Below are positions 10,353-20,666 of a stretch of 64,000 nucleotides of DNA, in pieces. The notes under the pieces are model-generated. The model searched no databases. It had not been told where the DNA came from and saw nothing but the letters and a program-made list of their open reading frames with translations. Each line of letters starts with the position of its first letter. The stretch's first letter is position 1. A program made the translations under genes and the position numbers. Origin of the DNA: Ramlibacter cellulosilyticus (GTDB taxonomy: Bacteria > Pseudomonadota > Gammaproteobacteria > Burkholderiales > Burkholderiaceae_C); the NCBI RefSeq assembly GCF_014297465.1, contig NZ_JACORT010000004.1, positions 186,001 to 250,000 of the forward strand, written 5' to 3'.

Positions 10353-11504
10353 TTACTGGGGTGCGAAGGCGAAGACGCCCCCGTTGCGGGTCACGACGAC
10401 CAGGCTGTTCGACGCCGCCACGGGCGCGGCCGCGATGGCCGAGCCGTCGGTGGCCAGGCGCGTGAGCAGCGTGCCGTCCTCGCGGGAGAGCAGGTGCACG
10501 AAGCCGAAGCTGTCGCCGACGACGACCGAGCGGCCGAGCGCCAGCGGCGTGCCGAGGCCGCGGTGCAGCAGGCGCTCGTTGGTCCAGGCGCGCTGGCCGT
10601 TCTCGCGCTTCCACGCGACGACGCGGCCGTCGTTCTCGGTGCCGAACACGGAAGCTCCGTCGCCGCCGAGGCCCTCGCCGCCGTTGGCGCGCTGGGTCCA
10701 GGTGGTGCGGCCGCCGGCCGTGTCGACGCAGCCCACGGCGGCCTGGAAGGCCCGGGCGCAGACGGAGTCGCCGACGCGGCTGGCGTGGCCCACCAGGTCG
10801 ACGAGGCGTTCGATGTCGTTGATGCCGCGGGCAGCGGCGATGGTGCTTTCCCAGCGGACGCTGCCGTTCAGGGGGTTCAGGCCGACCAGGCGGCCGCCCT
10901 GCCCCACGACCAGCGTGTCGCCCACCGGCAGCATGACGCCGGCCTGGCGCAGCACCAGGGGCTCGCCCGTGCGCTGCTGCGACCAGAGGCGGCGGCCGGT
11001 GCCGCCGTCGAAGGCGCTCACGGAGCGGTCGCCGCTCAGCACGAAGACGCGGGCGCCGGCCACCAGCGGCGGCGTGTACGACAGCGCCGGCAGCTTCTGG
11101 CGCCAGGCTTCCTTGCCGCTCACGAAGGCGACCAGGTCGTTGTTGCGGGTGACCACGGCGGCGGTGCTGCCGTCGAAGCCGATGCCGGCGGCGATGGGCG
11201 CGCCGGCGGTGCCGCGCCACTGCTCGCGGCCGGTGGTCGCGTCGAAGCCGGCGACGGTGCCGTCACCGGCAGCCACGGCCACGGCATTGCCGCTCACGCC
11301 CACCACCAGCGGGAAGTCCACGGCCGCCACGCGCCCCGTCCAGGCCTGGCGCACGCCCAGCAGCTTCGGGTCCGGCTGCAGTTCGGCGGGCTTGGGCTTT
11401 TCCGAGGAGCCGAACCAGCCGGTCGGCATCATGGAGCAGGCCGAGAGCGAGACGAGCGATGCGACGGCGAGGGTGCGGAACATCATCGTGGCGGCGCGGC
11501 TCAT
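10353..11504 (-). CDS. bamB: Outer membrane assembly lipoprotein BamB
   Basis: BamB is the beta-propeller lipoprotein of the BAM complex, which inserts outer membrane proteins. The 383-residue product has a signal peptide with lipobox ([10 protein letters not shown], Cys at 24) and PQQ-like propeller repeats such as [28 protein letters not shown] and [10 protein letters not shown]. Its ATG overlaps the stop of the YfgM-like gene (ATGA at 11504-11501), a gene pairing conserved in proteobacteria. An alternative start at the MMFRTL methionines would shorten the signal peptide by six residues. Confidence 0.94.
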   Translation of the reverse strand: MSRAATMMFRTLAVASLVSLSACSMMPTGWFGSSEKPKPAELQPDPKLLGVRQAWTGRVAAVDFPLVVGVSGNAVAVAAGDGTVAGFDATTGREQWRGTAGAPIAAGIGFDGSTAAVVTRNNDLVAFVSGKEAWRQKLPALSYTPPLVAGARVFVLSGDRSVSAFDGGTGRRLWSQQRTGEPLVLRQAGVMLPVGDTLVVGQGGRLVGLNPLNGSVRWESTIAAARGINDIERLVDLVGHASRVGDSVCARAFQAAVGCVDTAGGRTTWTQRANGGEGLGGDGASVFGTENDGRVVAWKRENGQRAWTNERLLHRGLGTPLALGRSVVVGDSFGFVHLLSREDGTLLTRLATDGSAIAAAPVAASNSLVVVTRNGGVFAFAPQ

Positions 11505-12181
11505 GACTTGGGGGCCTCCGCGGGCTGCTGCGCCTTGAGGGTGGCCACGTCCACGCCGAGGGCGGTCAGCTTGACCTCCACCAGCGCGCGGTAGTCGGTG
11601 TCGGCCGCCAGGCCCTGCCAGGCCTTGGTGTATTCGGCCTTGGCCTGGTCCTTCTTGCCCTGCAGGTTGTAGATGTCGCCGCGGCGGTCGGCCGCCAGCG
11701 GCTCGAACTTGCCCGGCAGGCCCGAGGAGAGCTGCTTCAGCGCGTCGTCGTAGCCCTTGGACTCGACCAGCAGCCCGGCCAGCCGCAGCTTGGCCAGCGC
11801 CTGGTAGCCCTCGTCGCCGGCGTTGTCCGCCACCCATTGCAGGGCGGCCTTGGCGGCGTCCGGCTTGCCCTTCTCGGCCAGCACCTTGCCGGCGAGCAGG
11901 CCCGCCTGCTGCGCGTAGGCCGTGCGGCCGAACTTGTCCTGGATGTCCTTGAAGGCCTGCTCCACGCGGGCGGTGTCGCCCGTGCCGGCGGCGCGCTCCA
12001 CCTCGTCGTACAGGACGGACGCCTCCAGGCCCTGCTTGCGCTGCCAGTACTGCCAGCCGTTGAAGGCGGCATAGGCGCCGAGGACGGCGATGAGCACCCA
12101 GGTGATCAGGTTGCCGTACTGCTTCCAGAAGTGCTTGAGCTCGTCAAGCTTCTCCTGTTCTTCGAGGTCGAAATGTGCCAT
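11501..12181 (-). CDS. YfgM-like tetratricopeptide protein, ancillary to SecYEG
   Basis: This 226-residue protein starts MAHFDLEEQEKLDELKHFWKQ and has one N-terminal membrane segment (LITWVLIAVLGAYAAFNGW, about 25-43) followed by a periplasmic TPR-like region. The family (YfgM, DUF2133) works with the SecYEG translocon and periplasmic chaperones such as PpiD. It sits between hisS and bamB, the usual place, and shares a 4-base overlap with bamB. Confidence 0.9.
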   Translation of the reverse strand: MAHFDLEEQEKLDELKHFWKQYGNLITWVLIAVLGAYAAFNGWQYWQRKQGLEASVLYDEVERAAGTGDTARVEQAFKDIQDKFGRTAYAQQAGLLAGKVLAEKGKPDAAKAALQWVADNAGDEGYQALAKLRLAGLLVESKGYDDALKQLSSGLPGKFEPLAADRRGDIYNLQGKKDQAKAEYTKAWQGLAADTDYRALVEVKLTALGVDVATLKAQQPAEAPKS

Positions 12182-12210
12182 GTGTTGCCCAGTTGCGGGC
12201 GAGATTGTAG

Positions 12211-13557
12211 TTACCTCAGGGAGGCGGCCCAGGCCGGTACCGCGTCCAGCGGCTGCAGCACCTGCGCGGCTTCGCGGTCGCGCAGCGATTTCACCGCCAC
12301 CTTGCCCTGCGCGATCTCGTCGGCGCCGAAGATGAGGGCGTGGCGGGCGCCGCTGGCGTCCGCCTTCTTGAACTGCGACTTCATGCTGCCGGGGCCGTCC
12401 GCGCCGCCCGCGTGCTGCACCACCCGGACGCCGCATTCCCGCAGCTGTTCGAGCACCGCGACCACCGCCGGCAGCGGCGTGCCGGGCGGCACGATGGCGT
12501 AGGCGTCGGCGCCCGCATCGGGCACCTTCACCTGCAGTTCCTGCAGCAGGAGCAGCAGGCGCTCGATGCCGAGGCCGAAGCCCACGGCGGGCGCGGGCTT
12601 GCCCCCGAGCTGCGCGATCAGGCCGTCGTAGCGGCCGCCGCCGCAGACCGTGCCCTGCGATCCGAGCTGGTCGGTGACCCACTCGAACACGGTGAGGTTG
12701 TAGTAGTCCATGCCGCGCACCAGGCGCGGGTTGACGCGGTAGGCCAGGCCCACGGCGTCCAGCGCCGCCTTCACCGCGTCGAAGTGCGCGCGCGAGGCCT
12801 CGCCGAGGAAGTCGATCAGCTTCGGCGCGCCTTCGATCACGGCCTGCATCGCGGGGTTCTTGCTGTCCAGGATGCGCAGCGGGTTCGTGTGCAGGCGCCG
12901 CTGCGAGTCCTCGTCCAGCGTGGCGGCGTGCTGGGAGAAGTACGCGACCAGCGCGTCGCGGTGCTGCTTGCGCTCCTCGGGCTCGCCCAGGCTGTTGATC
13001 TCCAGGCGCACGTCCCTGCCTTCGACCAGGCCCAGCTCGCGCCAGAGCGCGCGCGCCATGAGGATCATCTCCGCGTCCACGTCGGGCCCGGCGAAGCCCA
13101 GGGCCTCGACGTCGAGCTGGTGGAACTGGCGGTAGCGGCCCTTCTGCGGCCGCTCGTGGCGGAACATGGGGCCGATGGTCCACAGGCGCAGCGGGCCGTT
13201 GTACAGCGCGTTGTGCTCGTTCATCGCACGCACGATGCCGGCGGTGGCCTCGGGACGCAGCGTGAGCCGGTCGCCGTTCATGGCGTCGACGAAGGAGTAC
13301 ATCTCCTTCTCGACGATGTCGGTCACCTCGCCCAGCCCGCGCACGAACAGCGCCGTGGGCTCCACGATGGGCGTCAGCAGGTACTGGTAGCCGTAGCGCC
13401 CCATTACGCCGCGCACGCAGGACTCGAACCATTGCCACAGGCCGGAATCGGGCAGCTTCTCCGTGCGCGGCACGGAGGCCGGCAGGATGTCGTTCATGCC
13501 CTTGACGGCAACGAGCTTCTCCGCCTTCTTCGGGGCGGCCTTGTTCTCAGTGGTCAT
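12211..13557 (-). CDS. hisS: Histidyl-tRNA synthetase
   Basis: Charges tRNA-His. The 448-residue protein has a Lys-rich leader ([15 protein letters not shown]), VKGMNDILP, class II motif 2 ([20 protein letters not shown]), the HisA/HisB boxes [16 protein letters not shown] and CGGGRYDGL, motif 3 [13 protein letters not shown], and an anticodon-binding C-terminal domain. The ATG at 13557 lies five bases after the ispG stop; the open frame continues upstream through ispG but that part is not HisS-like. A second HisS-like protein (HisZ) is at 3.6-4.7 kb. Confidence 0.97.
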   Translation of the reverse strand: MTTENKAAPKKAEKLVAVKGMNDILPASVPRTEKLPDSGLWQWFESCVRGVMGRYGYQYLLTPIVEPTALFVRGLGEVTDIVEKEMYSFVDAMNGDRLTLRPEATAGIVRAMNEHNALYNGPLRLWTIGPMFRHERPQKGRYRQFHQLDVEALGFAGPDVDAEMILMARALWRELGLVEGRDVRLEINSLGEPEERKQHRDALVAYFSQHAATLDEDSQRRLHTNPLRILDSKNPAMQAVIEGAPKLIDFLGEASRAHFDAVKAALDAVGLAYRVNPRLVRGMDYYNLTVFEWVTDQLGSQGTVCGGGRYDGLIAQLGGKPAPAVGFGLGIERLLLLLQELQVKVPDAGADAYAIVPPGTPLPAVVAVLEQLRECGVRVVQHAGGADGPGSMKSQFKKADASGARHALIFGADEIAQGKVAVKSLRDREAAQVLQPLDAVPAWAASLR

Positions 13558-13562
13558 GTCGC

Positions 13563-14834
13563 TCAGGCGTGCTCGACCGCGTGGCCGAACCGCTTCTCGA
13601 TGTACTTCTCGACGATCTGGTGGAACTCGCGCGCGATGTTCTCGCCGCGCAGGGTCATCGCCTTCTGCCCGTCGATGAACACGGGGGCGGCGGGCGCCTC
13701 GCCCGTGCCGGGCAGGCTGATGCCGATGTCGGCGTGCTTGCTCTCGCCGGGGCCGTTGACGATGCAGCCCATCACGGCCACCTTCATCTTCTCCACGCCC
13801 GGGTACTTCGCGCGCCACACCGGCATCTGCGCGCGCAGGTAGTCGTCGATCTGCTTGGCGAGTTCCTGGAAGGTGGTGCTGGTCGTGCGGCCGCAGCCGG
13901 GGCACGCCGTCACGCTGGGCACGAAGCTGCGCAGGCCCAGCGCCTGCAGGATCTCCGAGGCGATCACGACTTCCTGCGTGCGCGACTCGCCGGGCTGCGG
14001 CGTGAGCGAGACGCGAATGGTGTCGCCGATGCCTTCCTGCAGCAGGATGCCCATGGCGACCGACGACGCCACCGTGCCCTTGGTGCCCATGCCGGCTTCG
14101 GTGAGGCCCAGGTGCAGCGGGTAGTCGCACCGGCGCGCCAATTCCCGGTAGACGGAAATCAGGTCCTGCACGCCGCTCACCTTGCAGGACAGCAGCACCT
14201 GCTCGTGCCGCATGCCCAGCTCCTCGGCGAGCTTCGCCGACTGGATGGCGGAGGTGATGAGCGCCTCGTACATCACCTGCTTCGCGTCCCAGGGCTGCGC
14301 GCGCTGCGCGTTCTCGTCCATCAGCTGCGCGAGCAGTTCCTGGTCGAGGCTGCCCCAGTTGACGCCGATGCGCACGGGCTTGTCGTACCTGAGGGCCGCT
14401 TCCACCATCTGCGCGAACTGGCGGTCCTTCTTGTCGCCCTTGCCCACGTTGCCGGGGTTGATGCGGTACTTGGACAGCGCCTGCGCGCAGTCCGGGAATT
14501 CGGTGAGCAGGCGGTGGCCGTTGTAGTGGAAGTCGCCCACCAGCGGCACCGCGATGCCCATGCGATCGAGCTGCTCGCGGATGTAGGGGACCTGCTTCGC
14601 GGCCTCGGGCGTGTTGACCGTGATGCGCACCAGCTCGCTGCCGGCCAGCGCCAGTTCCTTCACCTGGATCGCGGTGGCGATCGCGTCCTCGGTGTCGGTA
14701 TTGGTCATCGACTGCACGCGCACCGGCGCGTCGCCGCCCACCGTGACCACGTTCGCGCCCCAGGCCACGCGGGCCTGGGCGGAGCGGCGCGCCTTGGGCG
14801 CCGCGGGTTCGATGGGCAAGCAGGGCTCCTTCAT
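13563..14834 (-). CDS. ispG: 4-hydroxy-3-methylbut-2-enyl diphosphate synthase (IspG/GcpE)
   Basis: IspG performs the penultimate step of the non-mevalonate isoprenoid pathway with a [4Fe-4S] cluster. The 423-residue protein has the N-terminal TIM-barrel start ([19 protein letters not shown]), the cluster cysteines in ACPGCGRT (about 300) and CIVNGPGES (about 345), and normal length for the beta/gammaproteobacterial type. The rodZ-ispG-hisS order is widespread. It lies seven bases after the RodZ-like gene. Confidence 0.96.
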   Translation of the reverse strand: MKEPCLPIEPAAPKARRSAQARVAWGANVVTVGGDAPVRVQSMTNTDTEDAIATAIQVKELALAGSELVRITVNTPEAAKQVPYIREQLDRMGIAVPLVGDFHYNGHRLLTEFPDCAQALSKYRINPGNVGKGDKKDRQFAQMVEAALRYDKPVRIGVNWGSLDQELLAQLMDENAQRAQPWDAKQVMYEALITSAIQSAKLAEELGMRHEQVLLSCKVSGVQDLISVYRELARRCDYPLHLGLTEAGMGTKGTVASSVAMGILLQEGIGDTIRVSLTPQPGESRTQEVVIASEILQALGLRSFVPSVTACPGCGRTTSTTFQELAKQIDDYLRAQMPVWRAKYPGVEKMKVAVMGCIVNGPGESKHADIGISLPGTGEAPAAPVFIDGQKAMTLRGENIAREFHQIVEKYIEKRFGHAVEHA

Positions 14835-14841
14835 CGCAGGA

Positions 14842-15789
14842 TCACTTCACTTGGAAACGGGCCACGTTGTCCTTGGACACCGGGCCGAGGTTGTAGGGCT
14901 GGCCCCGCACCTGCACTTCCGTGGCCTCGACGCTGCCGACCACGACCGACAGCGGCAGGGTGCCGTTGGCGCCGGCGCTCTCGCCCGGCTGCATCAGCCG
15001 CTGGAGCACGGTGGCGCCGGCGGCATCCGTGACCTGGATCCAGGACGGGGCGCGGGTGCGGAACACGACGATGCCGCGCGCGTCGATCGGGCCCGAAGCC
15101 GCGGCTTGCGGCGCGGAGGCGGCGCTCGCGGCGGGGCTGGCCGGCGCGGGCGCGGCACTCGCCACGACCGCGGGGGCCGGCGGAGCGAGCGGCGCGGGAG
15201 CGGCCGACGGCACCCCGGGGGCGGTCGCGGGCGCGGGGTCGGAGGCCGGCACGACGGCGGCCGGCGGCGCGGGTTCCGCCGGTGCCTGCGTCGCCGGCGC
15301 ACCGGGAACGGATGCGGCCGGCGGCACGCCGTTGTCGTTGCCTGCCGTGGTCACCGCGTCGTAGCCGCGCTGCGCCATCGGCAGGAAGATCAGGACGAGC
15401 GCGCCGAGCAGCAGCGCCACCACGGTGAGCACGACGGGGCGCGAGACCTGGTCCAGCACGCCGGGGCTGGGGCCGTCGCCGGGGGCGCGGAACGGGGCGT
15501 TGATGCCCTGCGCATCCTCGACGAGCCGCGGCGACGCGGTCTGCGGCAGCCGCTGCAGCACCGGCTGCGGATCGATCTTGAGCGTGCGGCAGATGCTGGA
15601 AGCCAGCGCGCGCACGAAGACCGCATCGCCCAGCAGGTCGTAGCGGTCTTCCTCCAGCGCTTCGAGCTTGCGCAGCGGCACCTTCAGGTTGGCGGCCAGG
15701 GTGGCGGCATGCAGGCCGGCCGCTTCGCGCGCCTCGCGCAGCAGCGTGCCCGCCGTGGTGCCGTCGGCCGGGACGGCGGCCTCACTCAT
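14842..15789 (-). CDS. RodZ-like HTH / DUF4115 membrane protein
   Basis: This 315-residue protein has an N-terminal Xre-like helix-turn-helix ([40 protein letters not shown] without the usual DNA role), one membrane segment ([20 protein letters not shown], about 125-144), a long Ala/Pro-rich periplasmic linker, and a C-terminal DUF4115 beta domain ([18 protein letters not shown]). That architecture matches RodZ, a partner of MreB in cell shape. It overlaps pilW by 8 bases. Whether it acts in shape or only assists the neighbouring isoprenoid genes is inference. Confidence 0.85.
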   Translation of the reverse strand: MSEAAVPADGTTAGTLLREAREAAGLHAATLAANLKVPLRKLEALEEDRYDLLGDAVFVRALASSICRTLKIDPQPVLQRLPQTASPRLVEDAQGINAPFRAPGDGPSPGVLDQVSRPVVLTVVALLLGALVLIFLPMAQRGYDAVTTAGNDNGVPPAASVPGAPATQAPAEPAPPAAVVPASDPAPATAPGVPSAAPAPLAPPAPAVVASAAPAPASPAASAASAPQAAASGPIDARGIVVFRTRAPSWIQVTDAAGATVLQRLMQPGESAGANGTLPLSVVVGSVEATEVQVRGQPYNLGPVSKDNVARFQVK

Positions 15790-16609
15790 CGAAGGCCTTC
15801 CGGTCCAGCGACGAGCGCTCGCGCGACTGCGGGTAGCGCTTGCGCAGCTGCTCGCTCAGCTGGTTCATCGCCGCCATGTCGTTCATGCGGTTCTCGACCT
15901 TGATGCCGAGCCACAGCGTTTCCGCGTTCGCGAGCTCGCTGTTGTTCAGGCGGCGGATGTAGAACTGCGCGCGCGGGTACTCGCCGCGCTGGTACAGCAC
16001 GCGGGCGAGGTTGTAGCCGGTGACGGGATTGGCCGCGTCGAGCTCGTACGAGCGCGCGAGGCTGCGCTCCGCCGCTTCGAACTGGCCGGCGCGCGCCTGG
16101 CACACGCCCATCGCCAGGAAGGTCTTGGAGCGGCCGCCGTACAGCGGGTTCGTGAGCGCCTGGTGGAACTGCGCTTCCGCCTCGGGGTAGCGCCCCTGCT
16201 GGCACTGCAGCCAGCCGAAGTTGTGCAGCGTCTCGGAGTCGCGCGGGTTGAGCACGATCGCGCGGCGGAAGCTGTCCTCCGCCTGGCGTGCGTCGCCGAG
16301 GCGCATGAAGATGAGGCCGCGCAGGTTGTACGCGTCGGAGTAGTTCGGGTCGATGGCCAGGACCTGCTTCAGCTCCTCGAGCGCGATCTCGGTCTTGCCT
16401 TCCTCGAAGTAGCTGGAGGCGAGCTCCAGGCGGATGCGGGCGCGCTTGCGGGCTTCGCTTTCCTCGATGGTGGGCGCCGCCAGGTCCGCGGAGGCCTGCT
16501 GGTTCGGGGCGGCGCAGCCCACGAGCACGGTCCCCAACACGCCGGCCAGCGCAACGGCCGCCAGCCCTCCCGCCGTGAAGCGGCTCGCTGCCGCCATGGC
16601 TTTCGTCAT
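15782..16609 (-). CDS. pilW: Type IV pilus biogenesis/stability lipoprotein PilW (PilF)
   Basis: The 275-residue product has a signal peptide with lipobox (GTVLVGC, Cys at about 33) and consecutive TPR units (ASSYFEEGKTEIALEELKQVLAIDPNYSDAYNLRG and following). PilW/PilF is the outer-membrane pilotin needed for the PilQ secretin to assemble. The position between rlmN and a RodZ-like gene is the conserved one in betaproteobacteria. It starts six bases after the rlmN stop. Confidence 0.9.
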   Translation of the reverse strand: MTKAMAAASRFTAGGLAAVALAGVLGTVLVGCAAPNQQASADLAAPTIEESEARKRARIRLELASSYFEEGKTEIALEELKQVLAIDPNYSDAYNLRGLIFMRLGDARQAEDSFRRAIVLNPRDSETLHNFGWLQCQQGRYPEAEAQFHQALTNPLYGGRSKTFLAMGVCQARAGQFEAAERSLARSYELDAANPVTGYNLARVLYQRGEYPRAQFYIRRLNNSELANAETLWLGIKVENRMNDMAAMNQLSEQLRKRYPQSRERSSLDRKAFDE

Positions 16610-16615
16610 GATCCC

Positions 16616-17842
16616 CTAGGCCTCCTTCGTGGTGTCCGCGGGGACCGGCTTGAGCATCACCGTACGCTGCTGCGCGATGCGCCGGTCCACCCGGGTGCGG
16701 TCCTTGACGTCGCCGGCCAGCTGGCCGCAGGCGGCATCGATGTCGTCGCCGCGCGTCTTCCGCACCGTCGTGACGATACCAGCATCACTCAGGATTTTCG
16801 CGAAAGCCTGCACGCGCTGTTGCGGCGAACGCACCAGTCCGGAGGCGGGGAAGGGATTGAACGGGATCAGGTTCAGCTTGCACGGCACGCCGCGGCCGCC
16901 GTGCGTCTGCACGAGGCGCGCCAGCTCGCGCGCGTGCTCCGGCGTGTCGTTCACGCCATCGAGCATGCAGTACTCGAAGGTGATGAAGTCGCGCGGCGCG
17001 TGCACGAGGTAGCGCGTGCAGGCGTCGAGCAGTTCGGCGATCGGGTACTTTCGATTGAGGGGGACGAGCTTGTCGCGCAGTTCGTCGTTCGGCGCGTGCA
17101 GCGAGACGGCGAGCGCCACCGGCGCGTCCTCGCCGAGCCGGTCGATCATCGGCACGACCCCGGAGGTCGACACGGTCACGCGACGGCGCGAGAGGCCGTA
17201 GCCGTGGTCGTCCAGCATGATGCGCAGCGCGGGGACGAGCGCGGCATAGTTCTGCAGCGGCTCGCCCATGCCCATCATCACCACGTTGGAGATGACGCGC
17301 TCGCCGTTCGTTTGGAGGTGCGCGCGCAGGAAGTGCTCGGCGAACCAGAGCTGCGCGATGATCTCGCCGGTGCTCAGGTTGCGCGAGAAGCCCTGGTGGC
17401 CCGTGGAGCAGAAGCGGCAACCCACGGCGCAGCCGGCCTGGGAAGAGATGCACAGGGTGCCGCGGTCAAGAACTGACGGCCCCCAGCCGCCTGCGGCGGC
17501 AGCCCCCCGAGGGGGCAGTACGGCGCCTTGGGGCGGCCCGGCGTCGCCGTACTCGGGGATGAACACGGCCTCGACGGCGTTGCCGCCGCCCACGTCGAAC
17601 AGCCACTTGATCGTGCCGTCGGCGCTCTCGTGCCGGGAGATGACGGGCAGGCCCTCGATGCGGGCGCTGCCCTGGAGCTTGTCGCGCAGCGACTTCGCGA
17701 GGTCGGTCATCTCGCCGAACTCGCGCGCGCCCTTCTGGTGGATCCAGCGGAACAGCTGGGTCGCCCGGAACTTCTTTTCTCCGAGCGACGCGCAGAACGC
17801 GGCCAGACCCTCGAGGTCGTAATCGAGCAGGTTGGCCGTCAT
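16616..17842 (-). CDS. rlmN: 23S rRNA (adenine2503-C2)-methyltransferase RlmN, with an in-frame repeat insertion
   Basis: RlmN is a radical-SAM enzyme methylating A2503 of 23S rRNA and A37 of some tRNAs. The 408-residue protein has the radical-SAM motif CAVGCRFC, the [15 protein letters not shown] block, and the C-terminal region with the methyl-carrying cysteine. Between FIPE and [10 protein letters not shown], residues normally adjacent or nearly so in the family, there are 28 extra residues (positions 17468-17551) rich in Gly, Pro and Ala. They are encoded by a palindromic repeat of family A. The frame is intact, so the gene is probably still expressed; whether activity is unaffected is unknown. 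Confidence 0.94.
   Translation of the reverse strand: MTANLLDYDLEGLAAFCASLGEKKFRATQLFRWIHQKGAREFGEMTDLAKSLRDKLQGSARIEGLPVISRHESADGTIKWLFDVGGGNAVEAVFIPEYGDAGPPQGAVLPPRGAAAAGGWGPSVLDRGTLCISSQAGCAVGCRFCSTGHQGFSRNLSTGEIIAQLWFAEHFLRAHLQTNGERVISNVVMMGMGEPLQNYAALVPALRIMLDDHGYGLSRRRVTVSTSGVVPMIDRLGEDAPVALAVSLHAPNDELRDKLVPLNRKYPIAELLDACTRYLVHAPRDFITFEYCMLDGVNDTPEHARELARLVQTHGGRGVPCKLNLIPFNPFPASGLVRSPQQRVQAFAKILSDAGIVTTVRKTRGDDIDAACGQLAGDVKDRTRVDRRIAQQRTVMLKPVPADTTKEA
17468..17551 (-). repeat. Family A palindromic repeat inserted in frame within rlmN
   Basis: Read on the minus strand it gives GGGCCGCCCCAAGGCGCCG, then CCCCCTCGGGGGG, then GCCGCCGCAGGCGGC and TGGGGG. These blocks match in order the intergenic copies at 2138-2193 and 46789-46853. 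Exactly 84 bases (28 codons) separate the conserved FIPE and DRGTLC codons, so the insertion keeps the frame. Confidence 0.8.
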
Positions 17843-17849
17843 TTCATGC

Positions 17850-18275
17850 TTATCGCGAGTAGATGTTCATGGCCGGGAAGAAGAAGGCGACTTCGTTCTT
17901 CGCGGTCTCGGCGGCGTCGGAACCGTGCACGGCGTTCGCATCGATGCTGTCGGCGAAGTCGGCGCGGATGGTGCCCGGGGCGGCCTTCTTGGGGTCCGTG
18001 GCGCCCATCAGGTCGCGGTTCTTCAGGATGGCGCCCTCGCCTTCCAGCACCTGGATCATCACCGGGCCGGAGATCATGAAGTCCACCAGGTCCTTGAAGA
18101 AGGGACGCTCCTTGTGCACGGCGTAGAACTGCTCGGCTTCCGCGCGCGACAGGTGGGCCATCTTGGCGGCGATGACCTTCAGGCCCGCGGCTTCGAAGCG
18201 GGCGTAGATCTGGCCGATCACGTTCTTCGCCACGGCGTCGGGCTTGATGATGGAGAGGGTGCGTTCGATAGCCAT
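17850..18275 (-). CDS. ndk: Nucleoside diphosphate kinase
   Basis: Ndk transfers phosphate from ATP to nucleoside diphosphates through a phosphohistidine. The 141-residue protein begins [21 protein letters not shown] and has the active-site histidine H117 in [10 protein letters not shown], with RPFF and MISGPV blocks as expected. It lies seven bases upstream of rlmN on the same strand, the usual betaproteobacterial arrangement, and is preceded by the rluB terminator, so it probably heads the ndk-rlmN-pilW transcript. Confidence 0.97.
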   Translation of the reverse strand: MAIERTLSIIKPDAVAKNVIGQIYARFEAAGLKVIAAKMAHLSRAEAEQFYAVHKERPFFKDLVDFMISGPVMIQVLEGEGAILKNRDLMGATDPKKAAPGTIRADFADSIDANAVHGSDAAETAKNEVAFFFPAMNIYSR

Positions 18276-18331
18276 GAGGGGTTCCTGAGCTTGTGTTTTA
18301 GGGTTTCGCCGGAGGCAAAAAGTTCGGCAAA

Positions 18332-18354
18332 GCCCGCAATTCTAGCTTGCGGGC
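18332..18354 (-). terminator. Probable rho-independent terminator after rluB
   Basis: On the minus strand GCCCGCAA - 7-base loop - TTGCGGGC forms an 8-bp stem followed by TTTG and a later CTTTTT. It lies about 30 bases past the rluB stop and before ndk. Confidence 0.6.
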
Positions 18355-18385
18355 ATGACAAATGCCTGTATGCGGGAAAGGGCCG

Positions 18386-19855
18386 CTAGCGCCCGCGGCC
18401 GCCGCGGCCACCGCCGCGCCCGCCCCGGCCACCACCGCCGCCGCCACCGCCGCCCGGCATGCCGCCACCGGGGCCGCCGCGGCGCTGCCGGTTGAAGCTG
18501 TCGGCGCCGATGTAGCCCAGCGAGGTCTTCATCGGATCGGGCTGGCCGCCACCGCCGCCGGCGCCACCACCCCCGCCGCCGGACTTCCGCCGGCCCTGGC
18601 CGCCCTGCCCCTGCCCCTGGGCATTGCCCTGGCGCTGGCCAGGCCCGCCTTGCGGACGCGGGCCGTCGCCGCGCGGGCCGCCGCGGCGCTTGTTGCGCCC
18701 GCCGCCGCCCTTGCCTTCGTCGCGCTGCTGGCCTCTATCCGGTCGCGCCAGTCCCGGCACGCCGGCCGCGCGGGTGAGTGCCTCGATGTCGCGCTCGTCG
18801 AGTTCCATCCACGCCCCGCGCTTGAGGCCGCGCGGCAGCAGCATCGCGCCGTAGCGGATGCGGATGAGGCGGCTCACCGCATGGCCGACCGCCTCGAACA
18901 GGCGGCGCACCTCGCGGTTGCGGCCTTCGCTGATCGTCACGCGGTACCAGACGTTGGAGCCTTCGCCGCCGCCTTCGTCGATGGAGCCGAACTGCGCGCG
19001 GCCGTCGTCGAGGTCCACGCCATCGAGCAGCTTCTGCCGCTCCTCGTTGCTCAGCGCGCCGAGCACGCGCACGGCGTACTCGCGCTCGAGGCCGAAGCGC
19101 GGGTGCATGAGCCGGTTCGCGAGCTCGCCGGAGTTCGTGAACAGCAGCAGGCCCTCGGTGTTGAGGTCGAGGCGGCCCACGGACTGCCACTTGCCCTGCT
19201 GCAGCTTGGGCAGCTTGCGGAACACGGTGGGCCGGTTCTGCGGGTCGTCGTGCGTGACGACCTCGCCCACCGGCTTGTGGTACGCGATCACGCGCGCCGG
19301 CGGCGGCGCGATGCGCACCTTGATCGGCTTGCCGTTGACCTTGATCTGGTCGCCGAACTGGATGCGCTGGCCGATGTGGGCGGGCTCGTTGTTGACCGAG
19401 ATGCGCCCTTCCATGATCAGCTGCTCCATCTCGAGGCGCGAGCCGAGGCCGGCCTGCGCCAGCACCTTGTGCAGCTTGGGCTGTTCGGGTTGCGGCGCGA
19501 GCACGCGCTTGAGCGGCGCTTCGGCGGATTCCTCCTCGGCGTCGAAGCGGCCGGTGATCACGTCCTCGAAGCGGATGCCGGGCACGGGAGCGGCCGCGCT
19601 CTGGCGGCCACGGGGCGCGGCGCGCTCGCGGTCGTCGCGATCTTCGTCGTCGTCGTCGTCCTCGTCGTCGCCTTCGTCCTGGTCCTGGTCCTGGTCGTCG
19701 TCGGCGGCTTGCGCCACCGGCGCTGGCTCCTCGGCCGGGGCGGCAGGCGCGGCTTCGGCCGGCACGGTCGCGGCGGCTTCGGTCTCCGCCTGCCGCGGCT
19801 CCTCGGGCGTCTCGTCGGACGGGGTGCGCGCCATCGCGTCGCTGGGATTGTTCAT
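18386..19855 (-). CDS. rluB: 23S rRNA pseudouridine synthase RluB-like, with long low-complexity ends
   Basis: Makes pseudouridine in 23S rRNA (U2605 in E. coli). Of 489 residues, about 110-350 form the S4 plus RsuA/RluB catalytic region ([20 protein letters not shown]; catalytic Asp in [14 protein letters not shown]). The N-terminal 100 residues are acidic, with a run of Asp/Glu/Gln from a trinucleotide-rich stretch near 19640-19690. The C-terminal 130 are Gly/Arg-rich with RGG-like repeats, suggesting extra RNA binding (inference). The stop-start gap to scpB upstream is one base, so the two are coupled. Confidence 0.93.
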   Translation of the reverse strand: MNNPSDAMARTPSDETPEEPRQAETEAAATVPAEAAPAAPAEEPAPVAQAADDDQDQDQDEGDDEDDDDDEDRDDRERAAPRGRQSAAAPVPGIRFEDVITGRFDAEEESAEAPLKRVLAPQPEQPKLHKVLAQAGLGSRLEMEQLIMEGRISVNNEPAHIGQRIQFGDQIKVNGKPIKVRIAPPPARVIAYHKPVGEVVTHDDPQNRPTVFRKLPKLQQGKWQSVGRLDLNTEGLLLFTNSGELANRLMHPRFGLEREYAVRVLGALSNEERQKLLDGVDLDDGRAQFGSIDEGGGEGSNVWYRVTISEGRNREVRRLFEAVGHAVSRLIRIRYGAMLLPRGLKRGAWMELDERDIEALTRAAGVPGLARPDRGQQRDEGKGGGGRNKRRGGPRGDGPRPQGGPGQRQGNAQGQGQGGQGRRKSGGGGGGAGGGGGQPDPMKTSLGYIGADSFNRQRRGGPGGGMPGGGGGGGGGRGGRGGGRGGRGR

Positions 19856-19856
19856 G

Positions 19857-20573
19857 TCAGTTCTCGATGGCCTGCGCGGGGTCGTGGTCGCCGATGTCGC
19901 CGGAGGGCGCGGGGCGGGATTCGCCTTCGGCGGACCCGGCTTCGGCTTCGGCCGTGGCGGTTTCGCCGTTCTCGCCTTCCGGCGCGGCTTCCGCGGGCTC
20001 CATCGCCAGCTCCGGCTGCGGTTCGCCGGCGTGCGCGAGCGCCTCGAACACGCCTTCCTGGGCGGGGCTCTGCAGCTCGGGCAGCTGGTCGAGCGAAGCC
20101 AGTCCCAGGTCGTCCAGGAACTGGCGCGTGGTGGCGTAGAGCGCGGGGCGCCCCACGGCTTCGCGGTGGCCGATCACCTCGATCCAGCCCCGGTCTTCCA
20201 GCTGCTTGAGGATCTGCGTGTTGATCGTGACGCCGCGGATGTCTTCCATGTCGCCGCGCGTGACCGGCTGGCGGTACGCGATGATGGCGAGCGTCTCCAG
20301 GGCGGCGCGGCTGTACTTCGGCGGCTTCTCCGGATGCAGCCGGTCGAGGTACTCGCGCATCTCGGGGCGGCTCTGGAAGCGCCAGCCGGTCGCGACGCAG
20401 ACGAGCTCCACGCCGCGCTGCGCCCATTCCTGCTGCAGTTCTCCCAGCAGCTCCTTGACCGTGTCGGCCCCGAGCTCGTCGTCGAACAGCACGCGCAGCT
20501 CGCGCACCGTGAGCGGCTGCTGGGTGCAGATCAGCGCGGTTTCGAGGACGCGCCTGGCATCCGCCGTATTCAT
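19857..20573 (-). CDS. scpB: Segregation and condensation protein B (ScpB)
   Basis: ScpB is the winged-helix kite subunit of the SMC-ScpAB chromosome condensin. The 238-residue protein has two winged-helix units; visible conserved segments include [51 protein letters not shown] (about 121-159) and [18 protein letters not shown]. The tail (about 185-238) is acidic and Ala-rich. It is followed one base later by rluB. ScpA is not in this window. Confidence 0.94.
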   Translation of the reverse strand: MNTADARRVLETALICTQQPLTVRELRVLFDDELGADTVKELLGELQQEWAQRGVELVCVATGWRFQSRPEMREYLDRLHPEKPPKYSRAALETLAIIAYRQPVTRGDMEDIRGVTINTQILKQLEDRGWIEVIGHREAVGRPALYATTRQFLDDLGLASLDQLPELQSPAQEGVFEALAHAGEPQPELAMEPAEAAPEGENGETATAEAEAGSAEGESRPAPSGDIGDHDPAQAIEN

Positions 20574-20591
20574 CGTCTTGTCGTGTGGAAG

Positions 20592-20609
20592 AGTGCCTCG
20601 CGAGGCACT
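20592..20609. repeat. Perfect 18-base palindrome between scpB and rluD
   Basis: AGTGCCTCGCGAGGCACT is its own inverse complement. It lies 19 bases upstream of the scpB start, in the gap after rluD, where it could be a protein-binding site or a small hairpin. A second inverted pair, GGCACCC and GGGTGCC, lies at 20648-20679. Confidence 0.4.
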
Positions 20610-20666
20610 TCGGTTCTGGGCCCTGGGCTTCGTCCTGGTCGCCGCTGGGCACCCCCTCCGGGATGC

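Noticed and set aside
11504-11837. Extension of the BamB frame upstream to 11837
   Set aside because: That part lies in another frame of the YfgM-like gene; the signal peptide and ATGA overlap fix the start at 11504.
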